DNA of 64,000 bases from Pseudoxanthomonas sp. F37 (GTDB lineage: Bacteria > Pseudomonadota > Gammaproteobacteria > Xanthomonadales > Xanthomonadaceae), in contig NZ_CP095187.1 in assembly GCF_022965755.1 (NCBI RefSeq), positions 1,550,001 to 1,614,000 on the forward strand. The letters run 5' to 3'. Shown here piece by piece: positions 17,009 through 25,145 of this stretch. Under the pieces are notes generated by a model. It did no database searches and was not told the origin of the DNA. It saw nothing but the letters and a program-made list of their open reading frames with translations. A program made the translations under genes and the position numbers. The first letter of the stretch is position 1. Each line of letters starts with the position of its first letter.

Positions 17009-18075
17009 ACGGACCGCTCAACTTCACCGCCGAAACGCTGGCCCAGGAGGCCACCACGCTGGTGCAGAAACTCTCCGCCGGCCTGCATACGCTGCCGGAG
17101 GTGGACGATGTCCACTATGGCGCCACCCGGAAGCAGGAAGTCTGGCGCGATGGCAAGGTGGTGCTGTACCGCTTCATCGGCGAGAAGGCCCCCACGGCGA
17201 AGGTCCCCCTGCTGATCGTCTACGCACTGGTCAACCGGCCGTACATGGTGGACCTGCAGCACGACCGCTCGCTGGTGAAGGGGCTGCTGGCGCAGGGCGA
17301 GGATGTCTACGTCATCGACTGCGGCTATCCCGACCGCTCCGACCGCTTCCTCGAACTGGACGACTACATCAACCGCTTCCTCGACGGTGCGGTCGACCAC
17401 CTGCGCGACAGCCACGGGCGCGAGGCGGTCAACGTGCTGGGCATCTGCCAGGGCGGCGCGTTTTCCCTGTGCTATGCCGCGCTGCACCCCGCGAAGGTCA
17501 AGAACCTCATCACCATGGTCACGCCGGTGGACTTCCACACCCCGGACAACATGCTTTCGCACTGGACGCGCGAGCTGGACGTGGACCTGTTCGTCGATGC
17601 GCTGGGCAACGTGCCGGCCGACATGATGAACGCCTGCTACCTGATGCTGAAGCCGTTCCGGCTGAACCTGCAGAAGTACGTGGGGCTGATGGACATCCTG
17701 GACGACAAGCGCGCCATCGAGGATTTCCTGCGCATGGAGAAGTGGATCTTCGACTCGCCCGACCTGGCGGGCGAAGCCTTCCGCCAGTTCATCAAGCAGT
17801 TCTACCAGCGCAACGGCTTCATCAAGGGCGGCATCGAGATCGGCGGCGAACCGGTGGACCTGGGCTTCGTCGACATGCCGGTACTGAACATCTACGCCGA
17901 GCAGGACCACCTGGTGCCGCCGGATGCCTCGCGTGCGTTGAAGGACGTGGTGGGCACGGCGGACTACACCGAGCTGAGCTTCAAGGGCGGCCACATCGGC
18001 ATCTACGTTTCAAGCCGGGCCCAGCGCGAAGTGCCATCGGCCATCCACCACTGGCTGGGCCAGCGCGCGCGCTAG
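17005..18075 (+). CDS. phaC: Class III poly(3-hydroxyalkanoate) synthase subunit PhaC
   Basis: The 356-residue alpha/beta-hydrolase-fold polymerase joins (R)-3-hydroxybutyryl-CoA into PHB. The catalytic Cys148 lies in the lipase-like box GICQGG. Asp in IYAEQDHLVPP and His in FKGGHIGIYV complete the triad. The length matches class III PhaC, which needs PhaE. The start is GTG at 17005, inside the phaE stop (GTGA overlap). No phaA, phaB or phasin gene is adjacent, so precursor supply must be encoded elsewhere. Confidence 0.92.
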   Translation: MNGPLNFTAETLAQEATTLVQKLSAGLHTLPEVDDVHYGATRKQEVWRDGKVVLYRFIGEKAPTAKVPLLIVYALVNRPYMVDLQHDRSLVKGLLAQGEDVYVIDCGYPDRSDRFLELDDYINRFLDGAVDHLRDSHGREAVNVLGICQGGAFSLCYAALHPAKVKNLITMVTPVDFHTPDNMLSHWTRELDVDLFVDALGNVPADMMNACYLMLKPFRLNLQKYVGLMDILDDKRAIEDFLRMEKWIFDSPDLAGEAFRQFIKQFYQRNGFIKGGIEIGGEPVDLGFVDMPVLNIYAEQDHLVPPDASRALKDVVGTADYTELSFKGGHIGIYVSSRAQREVPSAIHHWLGQRAR

Positions 18076-18093
18076 GTGCGCGTGGTTGCGCTT

Positions 18094-18248
18094 GCGGGAG
18101 CGACGCAAGTCGCGATCGCACGGCCCGATGCGCCCCATCCCATCGTCCATCCCCTTGTTGTCGGCCCGTCGGGTCCGTTGCGATGTGTTTCTCATCGCGC
18201 TCCGCGGGACCTGTCGGGGTGCGGTCGCGACTCACGTCGCTGCTGCAG
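18094..18248. repeat. Imperfect inverted repeat after phaC (GCGACGCAAGTCGCGA family)
   Basis: Left arm GGGAGCGACGCAAGTCGCGA (about 18097-18116) faces right arm TCGCGACTCACGTCGCTGCT (18226-18245). It occupies the 215-bp gap between phaC and the DUF5329 gene and is the same family as 10917-10975. It resembles REP-type elements; no gene is seen inside. Confidence 0.65.
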
Positions 18249-18290
18249 GGATGCGTGCATCGTTCATCCGCATTGCGTTAGGGTAACGAC

Positions 18291-18668
18291 ATGCCGCTAC
18301 GCCTTCTGACCATTGCCTGCCTGCTGTCCTGCTGCGCGCCGAGCCTGGCCGCACCCTCGCCAAAGGCCCAACGCGAGATCCAGGGGCTCCTGGACGCGCT
18401 GTCGGCGTCGTCGTGCGAGTTCCAGCGCAACGGTACCTGGCATGGTCGCGACGAGGCGCGCAAACACCTGCAGCGCAAGTACGACTACCTGCTCAAGCGC
18501 GACCTGGCCGATACCGCCGAGCAGTTCATCGAGCGCGCCGCCAGCAAGAGCAGCATGAGCGGGCGCGCCTACCAGGTACGGTGTCCGGGCCAACCCGTGC
18601 AGCCGGCCGCCGTGTGGTTCAAGGCCCGGCTCGACGCATTGCGCGGTTCAGGTGCGCCCGGTCGCTGA
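18291..18668 (+). CDS. DUF5329-like secreted protein
   Basis: The 125-residue protein has a signal peptide (MPLRLLTIACLLSCCAPSLA, cleavage near LAA). The mature part contains SSCEFQRNGTWHGRDEARKH and AEQFIERAASKSSMSGRAYQ, a pattern I associate with DUF5329. Two cysteines remain in the mature chain (SSCEF, VRCPG) and could form a disulfide. Function is unknown. It is followed 42 bp later by a PspC-domain gene on the same strand. Confidence 0.7.
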   Translation: MPLRLLTIACLLSCCAPSLAAPSPKAQREIQGLLDALSASSCEFQRNGTWHGRDEARKHLQRKYDYLLKRDLADTAEQFIERAASKSSMSGRAYQVRCPGQPVQPAAVWFKARLDALRGSGAPGR

Positions 18669-18710
18669 CGCGCTAGACTGGCGACGGACAACCGTGGGGA
18701 GTCGCTGGCG

Positions 18711-18914
18711 ATGAACACCGCATCCAAGCCGTTTGCCAGGTCGCTGAACGACCGCATGATCGCGGGCGTCATGGGCGGCATCGCGCATCGCTACGGCTGG
18801 AGCTCCACGCTGCTGCGCGTGATCTTCGTGATCATGTCCATCGCCTCGGCGGCGTTCCCCGGCATCCTGGTCTACCTGATCCTCTGGCTGCTGATGCCGA
18901 ACGAACAGGACTGA
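18711..18914 (+). CDS. PspC domain-containing small membrane protein
   Basis: The 67-residue protein has the PspC core: SLNDRMIAGVMGGIAHRYGW, then two hydrophobic segments ending YLILWLLMPNEQD. PspC domains occur in phage-shock/envelope-stress proteins; stand-alone short forms like this are common and of unclear role. The next gene starts 3 bp after its stop, so the two are probably co-translated. Confidence 0.85.
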   Translation: MNTASKPFARSLNDRMIAGVMGGIAHRYGWSSTLLRVIFVIMSIASAAFPGILVYLILWLLMPNEQD

Positions 18915-18917
18915 CCC

Positions 18918-19373
18918 ATGGCGGGGACGGGGCTGTGGGTCGCACGTGCGGTCGGCATCGTGTGGGCCGTGCCCAATACCGCGGTCGGCGTCCTGGCCGG
19001 GGTGGCCGGCATGGCGTTCGGCGCGCGCGCGGAATGGAGCCGCCGCGATTTCGCGCTCGTGTTCCACCGCTGGCCCTGGGGCCCGGGCGGCGCCATCACC
19101 TTCGGCAACAGCATCCTGCATACCGGCGACACGCTGGAAGCCGAATGCATCACCTATGAGCACCGTGCCGGGCGCGCGCTGCATCCGCGCATCCGCCTGG
19201 GCGACCACGAGCGTGCCCACGTCTACCAGTACATGGTGCTGGGCCCGTTGTTCCTGCCGCTATACCTGCTGTGCGGAGGCGTCAGCGTGCGCAATCCCTT
19301 CGAACGCGCCGCGGACCGGTACGCATTGACGGGCCAGGGCTGGTGGCCCTGGGACGGGCGCGCCGGTCAGTGA
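18918..19373 (+). CDS. Small membrane protein with HExxH...ExxxD (M48-like) motif
   Basis: The 151-residue protein starts 3 bp after the PspC gene. A hydrophobic N-terminus (ARAVGIVWAVPNTAVGVLAG) is followed by a soluble part. DHERAHVYQY carries HExxH (His97, Glu98, His101), then a membrane-like segment (GPLFLPLYLLCGG), then NPFERAADRYAL, which gives ExxxD (Glu129, Asp133). HExxH plus ExxxD is the zinc-ligand pattern of M48 metallopeptidases, but this protein is far shorter. It could be a minimal zinc protease or a non-enzymatic relative. Its end overlaps the converging gene at 19367 by 7 bp. Confidence 0.7.
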   Translation: MAGTGLWVARAVGIVWAVPNTAVGVLAGVAGMAFGARAEWSRRDFALVFHRWPWGPGGAITFGNSILHTGDTLEAECITYEHRAGRALHPRIRLGDHERAHVYQYMVLGPLFLPLYLLCGGVSVRNPFERAADRYALTGQGWWPWDGRAGQ

Positions 19374-19549
19374 TGCTTCGCGCGGCCCGAACCGGACTTC
19401 TTGCCGCCGCCATCCTGTTTGTTGACGGTAGCCCAGGCGATGCGTTCGGCGTCCTCTTTGGAACGGCCGCGCTCGCGCTCGCTGTCCTCGATGTGCTCGG
19501 CCTGGCGCTTCTGCTTGTCGGTATAGGCGGATTTTTCGCCACGGGGCAT
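19367..19549 (-). CDS. Small basic hydrophilic protein (plasmid-stabilisation-like annotation)
   Basis: The 60-residue protein is highly charged: MPRGEKSAYTDKQKRQAEH, then RIAWATVNKQDGGGKK. The start at 19549 has AGGAG 8 bp upstream. Short proteins with YTDKQKRxAEHI and ERxAWATVN are widespread in proteobacteria and often labelled plasmid-stabilisation or stress-related, without proven function. It converges on the previous gene with a 7-bp overlap. Confidence 0.75.
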   Translation of the reverse strand: MPRGEKSAYTDKQKRQAEHIEDSERERGRSKEDAERIAWATVNKQDGGGKKSGSGRAKHH

Positions 19550-19645
19550 GGGGGTGCTCCTGCGGGGTGTGCGTCCAGCCTGCGCGCACGCGCGTAAGCG
19601 CGGCATGACGAGCGCGTCAACGGCGCGCAATGCACCGGCCGGGCT

Positions 19646-20860
19646 TCAGCGCTCCAGGCGCTGGAACGAGAACAGCGGCCACAGCGGATGCGCACGCCGT
19701 TCGATGCGCGCGCGCAGCAGGCCGGCGCCGAGCATGCTGTAGGTGATGCCGTTGCCACCGTAGGCCATCGCGAAATGCACATGCGGGCCCCATTGGGGGT
19801 GCGGGCCGAAGAACGGCAGGCCGTCTTCGGTTTCGGCGAAGGTGCCGGCCCAGGAGAACGCCGGCGTCACCTGCAGGGCGGGAAAGAGCGCATGCAGCCG
19901 CTTCAGGAGGGTGCGCGCCTTCTTCTGCACGCGTGCGTCGCGGCGGGCGGGCACGTCGACGGCATCATCCTCGCCGCCCAGCAGCAGGCGGCGGTCGGAG
20001 GTGCTGCGCGCATACAGATACGGGCGTGCGGTTTCCCATAACAGGGTGTCGCCCAGGAAGCCCAGTTGCGCTTCCGGCATGGGATCGGTGATCAGGGCGT
20101 AGCTGCTGCGGTTGCGCGCCACCGGTCGTTTCAGCCAGTGCTGGCTGGCATAGCCCGCGGCGACGACCACATGCCGCGCGCGGACAGTGAAGCCGGTGTC
20201 GGTATGCAGGCTCGCCCCGCGCGAAGTGGCGGCGATCCGGGCCACCCGCGTACGGTCGAAGATCGATGCGCCCCGTTTCCGCAGGCGCTGCAGCAGGCGA
20301 TGGGTCAGGCGGTACGGGTCCACGCGCGCCGCCTGCCGGCTGAGCAGGGCGGCAGGTGCGTCGAAGCCGTAGTCCGCGCGTATGCGATCGGACGACAGCA
20401 GTTCCACCTCCAGCCCGTGCTTCCGGCGCGCGGCATGTTCCCGCTCCAGCGCGCGCACGTCGCGGCGGCGGCTGGCGTAGTACAGGCTGTCGTTGCGCGC
20501 GAAACCCACGTCGCGCCACGCCGAGGCGAGCGCATGCAGCTGGTCGATGGCATCGGCGCAGGCGCGGTAGGCCAGGGCGGCATCGGCTTCGCCGCGGCGC
20601 TCGGCCAGATCGACCAGATGGGTGTCGATCTCGTATTGCAGCAGCGCCGTGCTGGCGGCCGTGCTGCCCCAGCCCACGTCGCGCTGTTCGAGTATCGCCA
20701 CGTCGAAACCGTGGCCGGCCAGTTCATCGGCGATCAGCGCGCCGGTGATGCCGCCACCCAGCACGGCCACGTCGCATCGATGGTCCGATTCCAGGCGCGG
20801 AAAGGCCTGCATCAGGCCGTTGCTGACCGCCCAGAAGGGATACCCGCTCTTCAGATCCAT
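19646..20860 (-). CDS. FAD-dependent oxidoreductase (DAO family)
   Basis: The 404-residue flavoprotein belongs to the glycine/D-amino-acid oxidase (DAO) family. The dinucleotide motif VAVLGGGITGALIA is at residues 31-44, followed by ILEQRDVGWGSTAASTALLQ, the usual FAD-binding Gly-Ser-Thr stretch. The C-terminal GLPFFGPHPQWGPHVHFAMAYGGNG matches the FAD-closing segment of the family. The substrate is probably an amine or amino acid but is not defined by sequence. The start at 20860 (MDLKSGYPFW) is chosen because that segment aligns with relatives; no other family partner is adjacent. Confidence 0.85.
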   Translation of the reverse strand: MDLKSGYPFWAVSNGLMQAFPRLESDHRCDVAVLGGGITGALIADELAGHGFDVAILEQRDVGWGSTAASTALLQYEIDTHLVDLAERRGEADAALAYRACADAIDQLHALASAWRDVGFARNDSLYYASRRRDVRALEREHAARRKHGLEVELLSSDRIRADYGFDAPAALLSRQAARVDPYRLTHRLLQRLRKRGASIFDRTRVARIAATSRGASLHTDTGFTVRARHVVVAAGYASQHWLKRPVARNRSSYALITDPMPEAQLGFLGDTLLWETARPYLYARSTSDRRLLLGGEDDAVDVPARRDARVQKKARTLLKRLHALFPALQVTPAFSWAGTFAETEDGLPFFGPHPQWGPHVHFAMAYGGNGITYSMLGAGLLRARIERRAHPLWPLFSFQRLER

Positions 20861-20934
20861 GCCTGCCCCGCATCCGGATGACCCGCGGATGCTGGCAGGT
20901 GCCGGGGCAGGGCCGGGTGAAGGCCCCGCGAGGG

Positions 20935-21621
20935 TCAGCGCGGAAGGGCGCCCTGCAGGAACAGTTCCACCGAAGCCAAGGCCTGGGCTTCCAGCGTGTC
21001 CACGTCGGGCAGGTGGTGGCTGCCCGCGGCCAGGCGGAAGATCTGGTCGCCGAACAGGCTCATGTAGAACTGCTGTGCGGCGGCCTGGGGCGAGGCCAGC
21101 CGCATGCGGCCGGCGGCCACCTGCTGCTCGAAATAGGCGGTCAGCGTGGCGCGGATGGAGGCCACCGCATGGTCCAGGAACCAGTCGCGCAGCGCGGGGA
21201 ACGATTGCCCCTCGCCGATCACGATGCGGTACACCACCTGCGAATCGGTGCGCGCCATGACCTGCGCCATGCGGATCGCCACCCTGCGCAGGGCCTGCTC
21301 GGGGGGCAGTTCGGTCAGGTTGAGGTCGCTGAGCAGGTGGATGTGCATGTCCAGCCGGCGTTCGAGGATGGCGCTGGCCAGGCCCTCCTTGTCGCCGAAG
21401 ATGCGGTACAGCGTGGCCAGCGATCCACCGGCGCGCGCGACGATCTCGCTCAGCCGCGCGTGCTGGTAGCCCTTCTCGGCGAACACCTCGGTGGCGGCGT
21501 CGAGGAACTTCTCCGCGCGGATCTCGCCGCGCCTGCACAGATCCACCTGTGGTCGCGGTCGCAGCGGCGAGCGGGCAGTGTCGCTGAAAACGTTTTCCAG
21601 ATGATCGGTGGTTGTGCTCAC
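20935..21621 (-). CDS. TetR/AcrR family transcriptional regulator
   Basis: The 228-residue protein has a TetR N-terminal DNA-binding domain after a 35-residue extension: RAEKFLDAATEVFAEKGYQ, then ARLSEIVARAGGSLATLYRI and FGDKEGLASAIL. The ligand-binding half is variable and includes YRIVIGEGQSFPALRDWFLD. It lies 74 bp upstream of the FAD oxidoreductase on the same strand and may regulate it (inference). No operator was identified. Confidence 0.88.
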   Translation of the reverse strand: MSTTTDHLENVFSDTARSPLRPRPQVDLCRRGEIRAEKFLDAATEVFAEKGYQHARLSEIVARAGGSLATLYRIFGDKEGLASAILERRLDMHIHLLSDLNLTELPPEQALRRVAIRMAQVMARTDSQVVYRIVIGEGQSFPALRDWFLDHAVASIRATLTAYFEQQVAAGRMRLASPQAAAQQFYMSLFGDQIFRLAAGSHHLPDVDTLEAQALASVELFLQGALPR

Positions 21622-21791
21622 GGGAGCTCCTGCGCGCGGCCGTTGGGCGACGATTCCCGCAGCCTAGCAAAAGCTCGGCGGACTGTGGCAAACACATGAC
21701 AGGGCGCGCGTTTCCTCACCGTGCGGGCGCGCTCGCGCCGCGATGCCCTAGACTGCCCTGCCGGCCGGCAGGCCGCATGGTGGAGACAGGA

Positions 21792-22006
21792 ATGCGACGC
21801 AGATGGGCCGGGTGGCTGGCGTGCCTGGTGGCGGTGTACACGATGGCCGGCGCCGTCCATGCGCAGACCTGGGCCATCGAGCGGGCGACCGTCGTGGCCT
21901 CGCCCGAGGCCGCGCCCTTGGCCGATGCCGTCGTGGTGGTGCGCGACGGGCGCATCGTGTCGGTCGGTCGTGCGGGCGAGGTGCAGGTGCTGGCCGGTGC
22001 TAGGGC
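21792..22006 (+). pseudogene. Amidohydrolase-family gene, 5' remnant
   Basis: The start at 21792 has GGAGACAGGA upstream. The first 70 residues read as a secreted amidohydrolase: signal peptide MRRRWAGWLACLVAVYT ending near VHAQ, then ERATVVASPEAAPLADAVVV and RDGRIVSVGRAGEVQVLAGA, the usual N-terminal beta-sandwich. The similarity stops at CTAGGGC (22000-22006). The frame runs on to a stop at 22058 through unrelated lower-GC DNA. The missing central catalytic barrel is absent from the window; the C-terminus reappears at 23101. Confidence 0.8.
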
Positions 22007-22017
22007 CCGTCGCTTTC

Positions 22018-22185
22018 TCAGACCAACGAACTTATTAGACTTGAGATCAGCGCGTTAGCGATGAATCCCAAGCAGAACGCCCCAATGAGCTGCTTTCGCT
22101 CCGTGGGTTGTTTACGCAACGCAAAGTAGGCGATCGGCAACAAGACTAAAAGCACCAAGAGCGGTGCCCATGTGACGAGATTCAT
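22018..22185 (-). CDS. 55-residue double-spanning membrane protein
   Basis: This short gene starts at 22185 with an ATGA overlap with the stop of the upstream gene (22182), so it is probably translated by coupling. It reads MNLVTWAPLLVLLVLLPIAY, then a short basic loop (FALRKQPTERKQ) and a second hydrophobic segment (LIGAFCLGFIANALISSLIS). Two transmembrane helices are predicted. It lies wholly inside the lower-GC insert that interrupts the amidohydrolase gene. No homologue is recognised. Confidence 0.65.
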   Translation of the reverse strand: MNLVTWAPLLVLLVLLPIAYFALRKQPTERKQLIGAFCLGFIANALISSLISSLV

Positions 22186-22928
22186 TGGCCATGGTTCCTA
22201 GGTAGATTGGAGCCTTCCCACCGCCCTGGTCCAGGATATTCCGAGTTACAGTCGGTCATAGCGCTGTTACGACGCCCGACTTCATATGCTTGGTGGATCA
22301 GGCCGCCTGCACATGCTAGCTCCGATGCCCAGCCATCAAGCGTACATGCTGCTGCAGTGGGGCCAGCGGCGACAGAGCTTTCGATAACGCTCTCGTTAAA
22401 ATCATCGCATCGCTCATCACGCCAATTTTCGAACGCGATATGGTCTTGTACGAGGAGTGGATCAGGGTTCGCAAAGTCGTATTGCAGTGTTGATGTATAG
22501 ACCCAGGCACTATCTACAGGATCCCATTCGCGCTGGCAGGGAACTAATGCGCAGGGCGGGATGACACCTGGCCAATCATCATTCTGGTTGATGATGAACA
22601 ATGATGTGTCTGTGCCCGGGAAAGCGGTCGAGAAATCGAGTGTGCTGGGGTTTAGGCCTGCGGCAGATAGCGCCGAGCCAAGGGGGTATTCAGCTATCCC
22701 TGAGCCGGTAGAAAGGTAGGCAGTGCTTGTCACTGGATCGACTGTAAGCAATCCGAAGTTGGAATCGAGTGTGAGAGTGCCGCCGACACGATCCATGTAG
22801 CCATAGGTCATACGGAACTCTTGGTCACCCAAGTCAGGCATTTGATCATAGATCTCTTCGCCATTTCCTGCGAAGGCGCTTGTCCAGAGCGCCGAGAGAA
22901 AGAAGAATCCCGCCATTCGGACTTTCAT
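22182..22928 (-). CDS. Secreted protein of unknown function in low-GC insert
   Basis: The 248-residue protein begins with a signal peptide (MKVRMAGFFFLSALWTSAFA). The mature part contains GGTLTLDSNFGLLTVDPVTS and ends with a Cys-containing region (CDDFNE, AACTLDG, ELACAGG, TDCNSE) that could be disulfide-bonded. GGA is near the start (AAAGGAACATCAC). Base composition around it is much lower in GC than the flanks. It is the first gene of a two-gene unit with the 55-residue membrane protein. I do not recognise a domain; a secreted partner plus small membrane partner recalls cargo/immunity arrangements, but that is speculation. Confidence 0.7.
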   Translation of the reverse strand: MKVRMAGFFFLSALWTSAFAGNGEEIYDQMPDLGDQEFRMTYGYMDRVGGTLTLDSNFGLLTVDPVTSTAYLSTGSGIAEYPLGSALSAAGLNPSTLDFSTAFPGTDTSLFIINQNDDWPGVIPPCALVPCQREWDPVDSAWVYTSTLQYDFANPDPLLVQDHIAFENWRDERCDDFNESVIESSVAAGPTAAACTLDGWASELACAGGLIHQAYEVGRRNSAMTDCNSEYPGPGRWEGSNLPRNHGQ

Positions 22929-23100
22929 GTGATGTTCCTTTCACGAGGTGAGTGAATCGAGGGGCCCAATTTGAGTTTAGCTATTTTTTTCTGAGGGCAA
23001 CTATCTGCATTTACCTGCGTTCGGCCGGTTGCCTAATGGAGATCCAGTCGTCAGGGAGCGAATGTCTGAGGACTTGGAGACTGCACTTGTCGCCCTAGGG

Positions 23101-23260
23101 CTTTCTTGGTGAGCCCGCGCCGGGCATGGACGCGGACCTGGTGCTGCTGGGTCGCGATCCGGCCGACGACGTGCTGGCGCTGTCCGACGTGGTGTGGGTG
23201 ATGCGCGGCGGCCAGGTGCAGTACGAAGCCGCCGAGATGGCCGCGCCCTCTCAGAGGTAG
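23101..23260 (+). pseudogene. Amidohydrolase-family gene, 3' remnant
   Basis: From about 23111 the frame reads EPAPGMDADLVLLGRDPADD and then DVVWVMRGGQVQYE, the classic C-terminal end of metal-dependent amidohydrolases, stopping at 23258-23260. An in-frame stop at 23096 precedes it, and there is no start codon with a ribosome site. It is on the same strand and in the right order to be the tail of the remnant at 21792-22006. Its end overlaps the converging GFA-family gene by 10 bp. Confidence 0.8.
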
Positions 23261-23655
23261 CGCGTGATCGCCGGTGGGTGGTCCCAGCGGTCGTGCGCGC
23301 CGTCCACGTAGGTGATCGGCGCGGCCGCCAGTTCCTCGGGCGAGACGTCCTCCAGGCAGCCCAGGTTCACCCCGTAGATGCGCTGCCCGTCGGGCACGTC
23401 GTTGCCCACGCCGAACGGGCGCACGCCGCAGGTCCGGCAGAAATAGTGCGCGTTGCGCCGCGTGTTGAAGCGGTACTCGGTCAGCGCGTCTTCGCCGGCC
23501 AGCAGGCGGAAGTGTTGCGGGGGCACGATGGCCGGCCAGAACCGGTTGCGCCGGCAGACCGAGCAGTTGCAGCGGTAGGTGGGCTGGGCCAGGTCGATGT
23601 CCGCCTGGAATCGCACCGCACCGCAATGGCAGCTGCCGGTATAGGTCTTCAGCAT
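23251..23655 (-). CDS. GFA family protein (glutathione-dependent formaldehyde-activating-like)
   Basis: The 134-residue protein has the GFA/CENP-V zinc-binding fold: GSCHCGAVRF (Cys9, Cys11), CNCSVCRRN, and a later CRTCG. GFA family members bind two zinc ions; a few act on S-hydroxymethylglutathione, but most have unknown substrates. The start at 23655 has GGAGGCC upstream. It is divergent from the HD-GYP gene by 97 bp. Confidence 0.88.
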   Translation of the reverse strand: MLKTYTGSCHCGAVRFQADIDLAQPTYRCNCSVCRRNRFWPAIVPPQHFRLLAGEDALTEYRFNTRRNAHYFCRTCGVRPFGVGNDVPDGQRIYGVNLGCLEDVSPEELAAAPITYVDGAHDRWDHPPAITRYL

Positions 23656-23752
23656 CAGGCCTCCCGTGCCGATATCGTCCCCGGGGCGGCCGGGCCTGTC
23701 CCGCCGGCATCGCCGGATGCCCGGAGGATAGTCCCAGTCCGCGGAGTCGTAC

Positions 23753-24982
23753 ATGCTGAAAACCCTCGATGTGGCGGAGCTCCGGCCCGGCATGCACGTG
23801 CAGCGGCTGCTGGGGCCCTGGATGCAGCATCCGTTCTGGCGCACCTCCTTCGTCCTGGACCAGGCGCGGCTGGCGCAGTTGCAGGACAGCGGCGTGCAGC
23901 AGGTCGTGGTGGACCTGGCGCGCAGCCGGCTGGATGACGGGCCCGCTGTCGAAGCCGCCTCGCCGGAGGCACCGGCGTGGTCGCACGCCAGCGACGTTGC
24001 CGCCGCCGAGGGCGAGCGTCGCCGCATCGCGCTGCCCGACGGCCGGCCCGACTTCGCCGCCGAACTGGCGCGCGCCCGTCGCATCTGCGGCGAGGCCCGC
24101 GATGCCGTGGAGGCCATGTTCCGCGAGGCGAGGCTGGGGCGTGGCGTCGATGCCGGCCAGGCGCTGCCTCTGATAGACGAGATCACCGGTTCGGTCGACC
24201 GCCACCCCACCGCGCTGGTCAGCGTGGCGCGCCTGAAGGACGCCGACAGCTACACCTATCTGCACTCGGTGGCGGTGAGCGCGCTGATGGTGATGCTGGG
24301 TCGCGAGGTCGGCCTGTCCGGCGCGCAGCTGCGCGAGGCCGCACTGGGCGGCCTGCTGCACGACATGGGCAAGGCCGCCATGCCGCTGGAGGTGTTGAAC
24401 AAGCCCGGCAGGCTGACCGACGAGGAGTTCGACGTCATCCGCCAGCACCCCGTGCACGGCGAGCGCCTGCTGCGCGAGGGCGGCATCACCCAGGAGGGCG
24501 TGCTGCACATCACCCGCCACCACCACGAGCGCGTGGACGGCACCGGCTATCCCGACCGGCTGCCGGGCAGCGCCCTGCCGGTGCTCACCCGCATGGGCGC
24601 GATCTGCGATGTCTACGACGCCATCACCTCCAACCGCCCGTACAAGGCCGGCTGGGACCCGGGCGAATCCCTGCGCCGCATGGCCGGCTGGCAGGGCCAT
24701 TTCGACACCGAGCTGCTGAAGGCCTTCGTGCGCGGCCTGGGCATCTACCCGGTGGGCACCCTGGTCCGCCTGTCCAGCGACCGCCTGGCGGTGGTGGTGG
24801 AACAGAACCCCGGCACGCTGCTGGCCCCCCGCGTGCGCGTGTTCTACTCGGCCAAATCGCGTACGCAACTGCTGCAGGTCGACATCGACCTGGCCGCCAG
24901 CGAGGGCAGGGAGCGCATCCTCGGCATCGAGTCGCCGGAGAAGTGGGGTTTCCGCCAGTTGGAGAAACTCTGGCTGCCCTGA
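23753..24982 (+). CDS. HD-GYP domain cyclic-di-GMP phosphodiesterase
   Basis: The 409-residue protein has an N-terminal DUF3391 domain (TLDVAELRPGMHVQRLLGPW) and a C-terminal HD-GYP domain. The metal-binding HD is in GGLLHDMGKAAMP. HHHERVDGTGYPDRLPGSAL carries the second His pair and the GYP signature. HD-GYP enzymes hydrolyse c-di-GMP to GMP. There is no receiver or transmembrane segment, so it is cytoplasmic and presumably controlled through the DUF3391 part. It is the last gene before the catabolic island. Confidence 0.92.
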   Translation: MLKTLDVAELRPGMHVQRLLGPWMQHPFWRTSFVLDQARLAQLQDSGVQQVVVDLARSRLDDGPAVEAASPEAPAWSHASDVAAAEGERRRIALPDGRPDFAAELARARRICGEARDAVEAMFREARLGRGVDAGQALPLIDEITGSVDRHPTALVSVARLKDADSYTYLHSVAVSALMVMLGREVGLSGAQLREAALGGLLHDMGKAAMPLEVLNKPGRLTDEEFDVIRQHPVHGERLLREGGITQEGVLHITRHHHERVDGTGYPDRLPGSALPVLTRMGAICDVYDAITSNRPYKAGWDPGESLRRMAGWQGHFDTELLKAFVRGLGIYPVGTLVRLSSDRLAVVVEQNPGTLLAPRVRVFYSAKSRTQLLQVDIDLAASEGRERILGIESPEKWGFRQLEKLWLP

Positions 24983-25145
24983 GCCGCCGGGGTGCCGGAT
25001 CCGTGCCTGCCCGTTCCTCGTCCGGACGCTTTCCGTGCCCGGGAGGCCATGCATGCGATTCCTTTCGAAGAGGCGTTGCGCGGCGTGGTCGAACCGGGCG
25101 CCCTTGCCGCCGCCCTCTTCTCTGCCGAGCGGGTCAAGCATGAAC

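Noticed and set aside
22000-23101. Insert as an integron gene cassette
   Set aside because: No attC-like structure with paired core sites is visible at the 3' end of the cargo genes, and the target gene lost its centre, which cassette insertion does not do.
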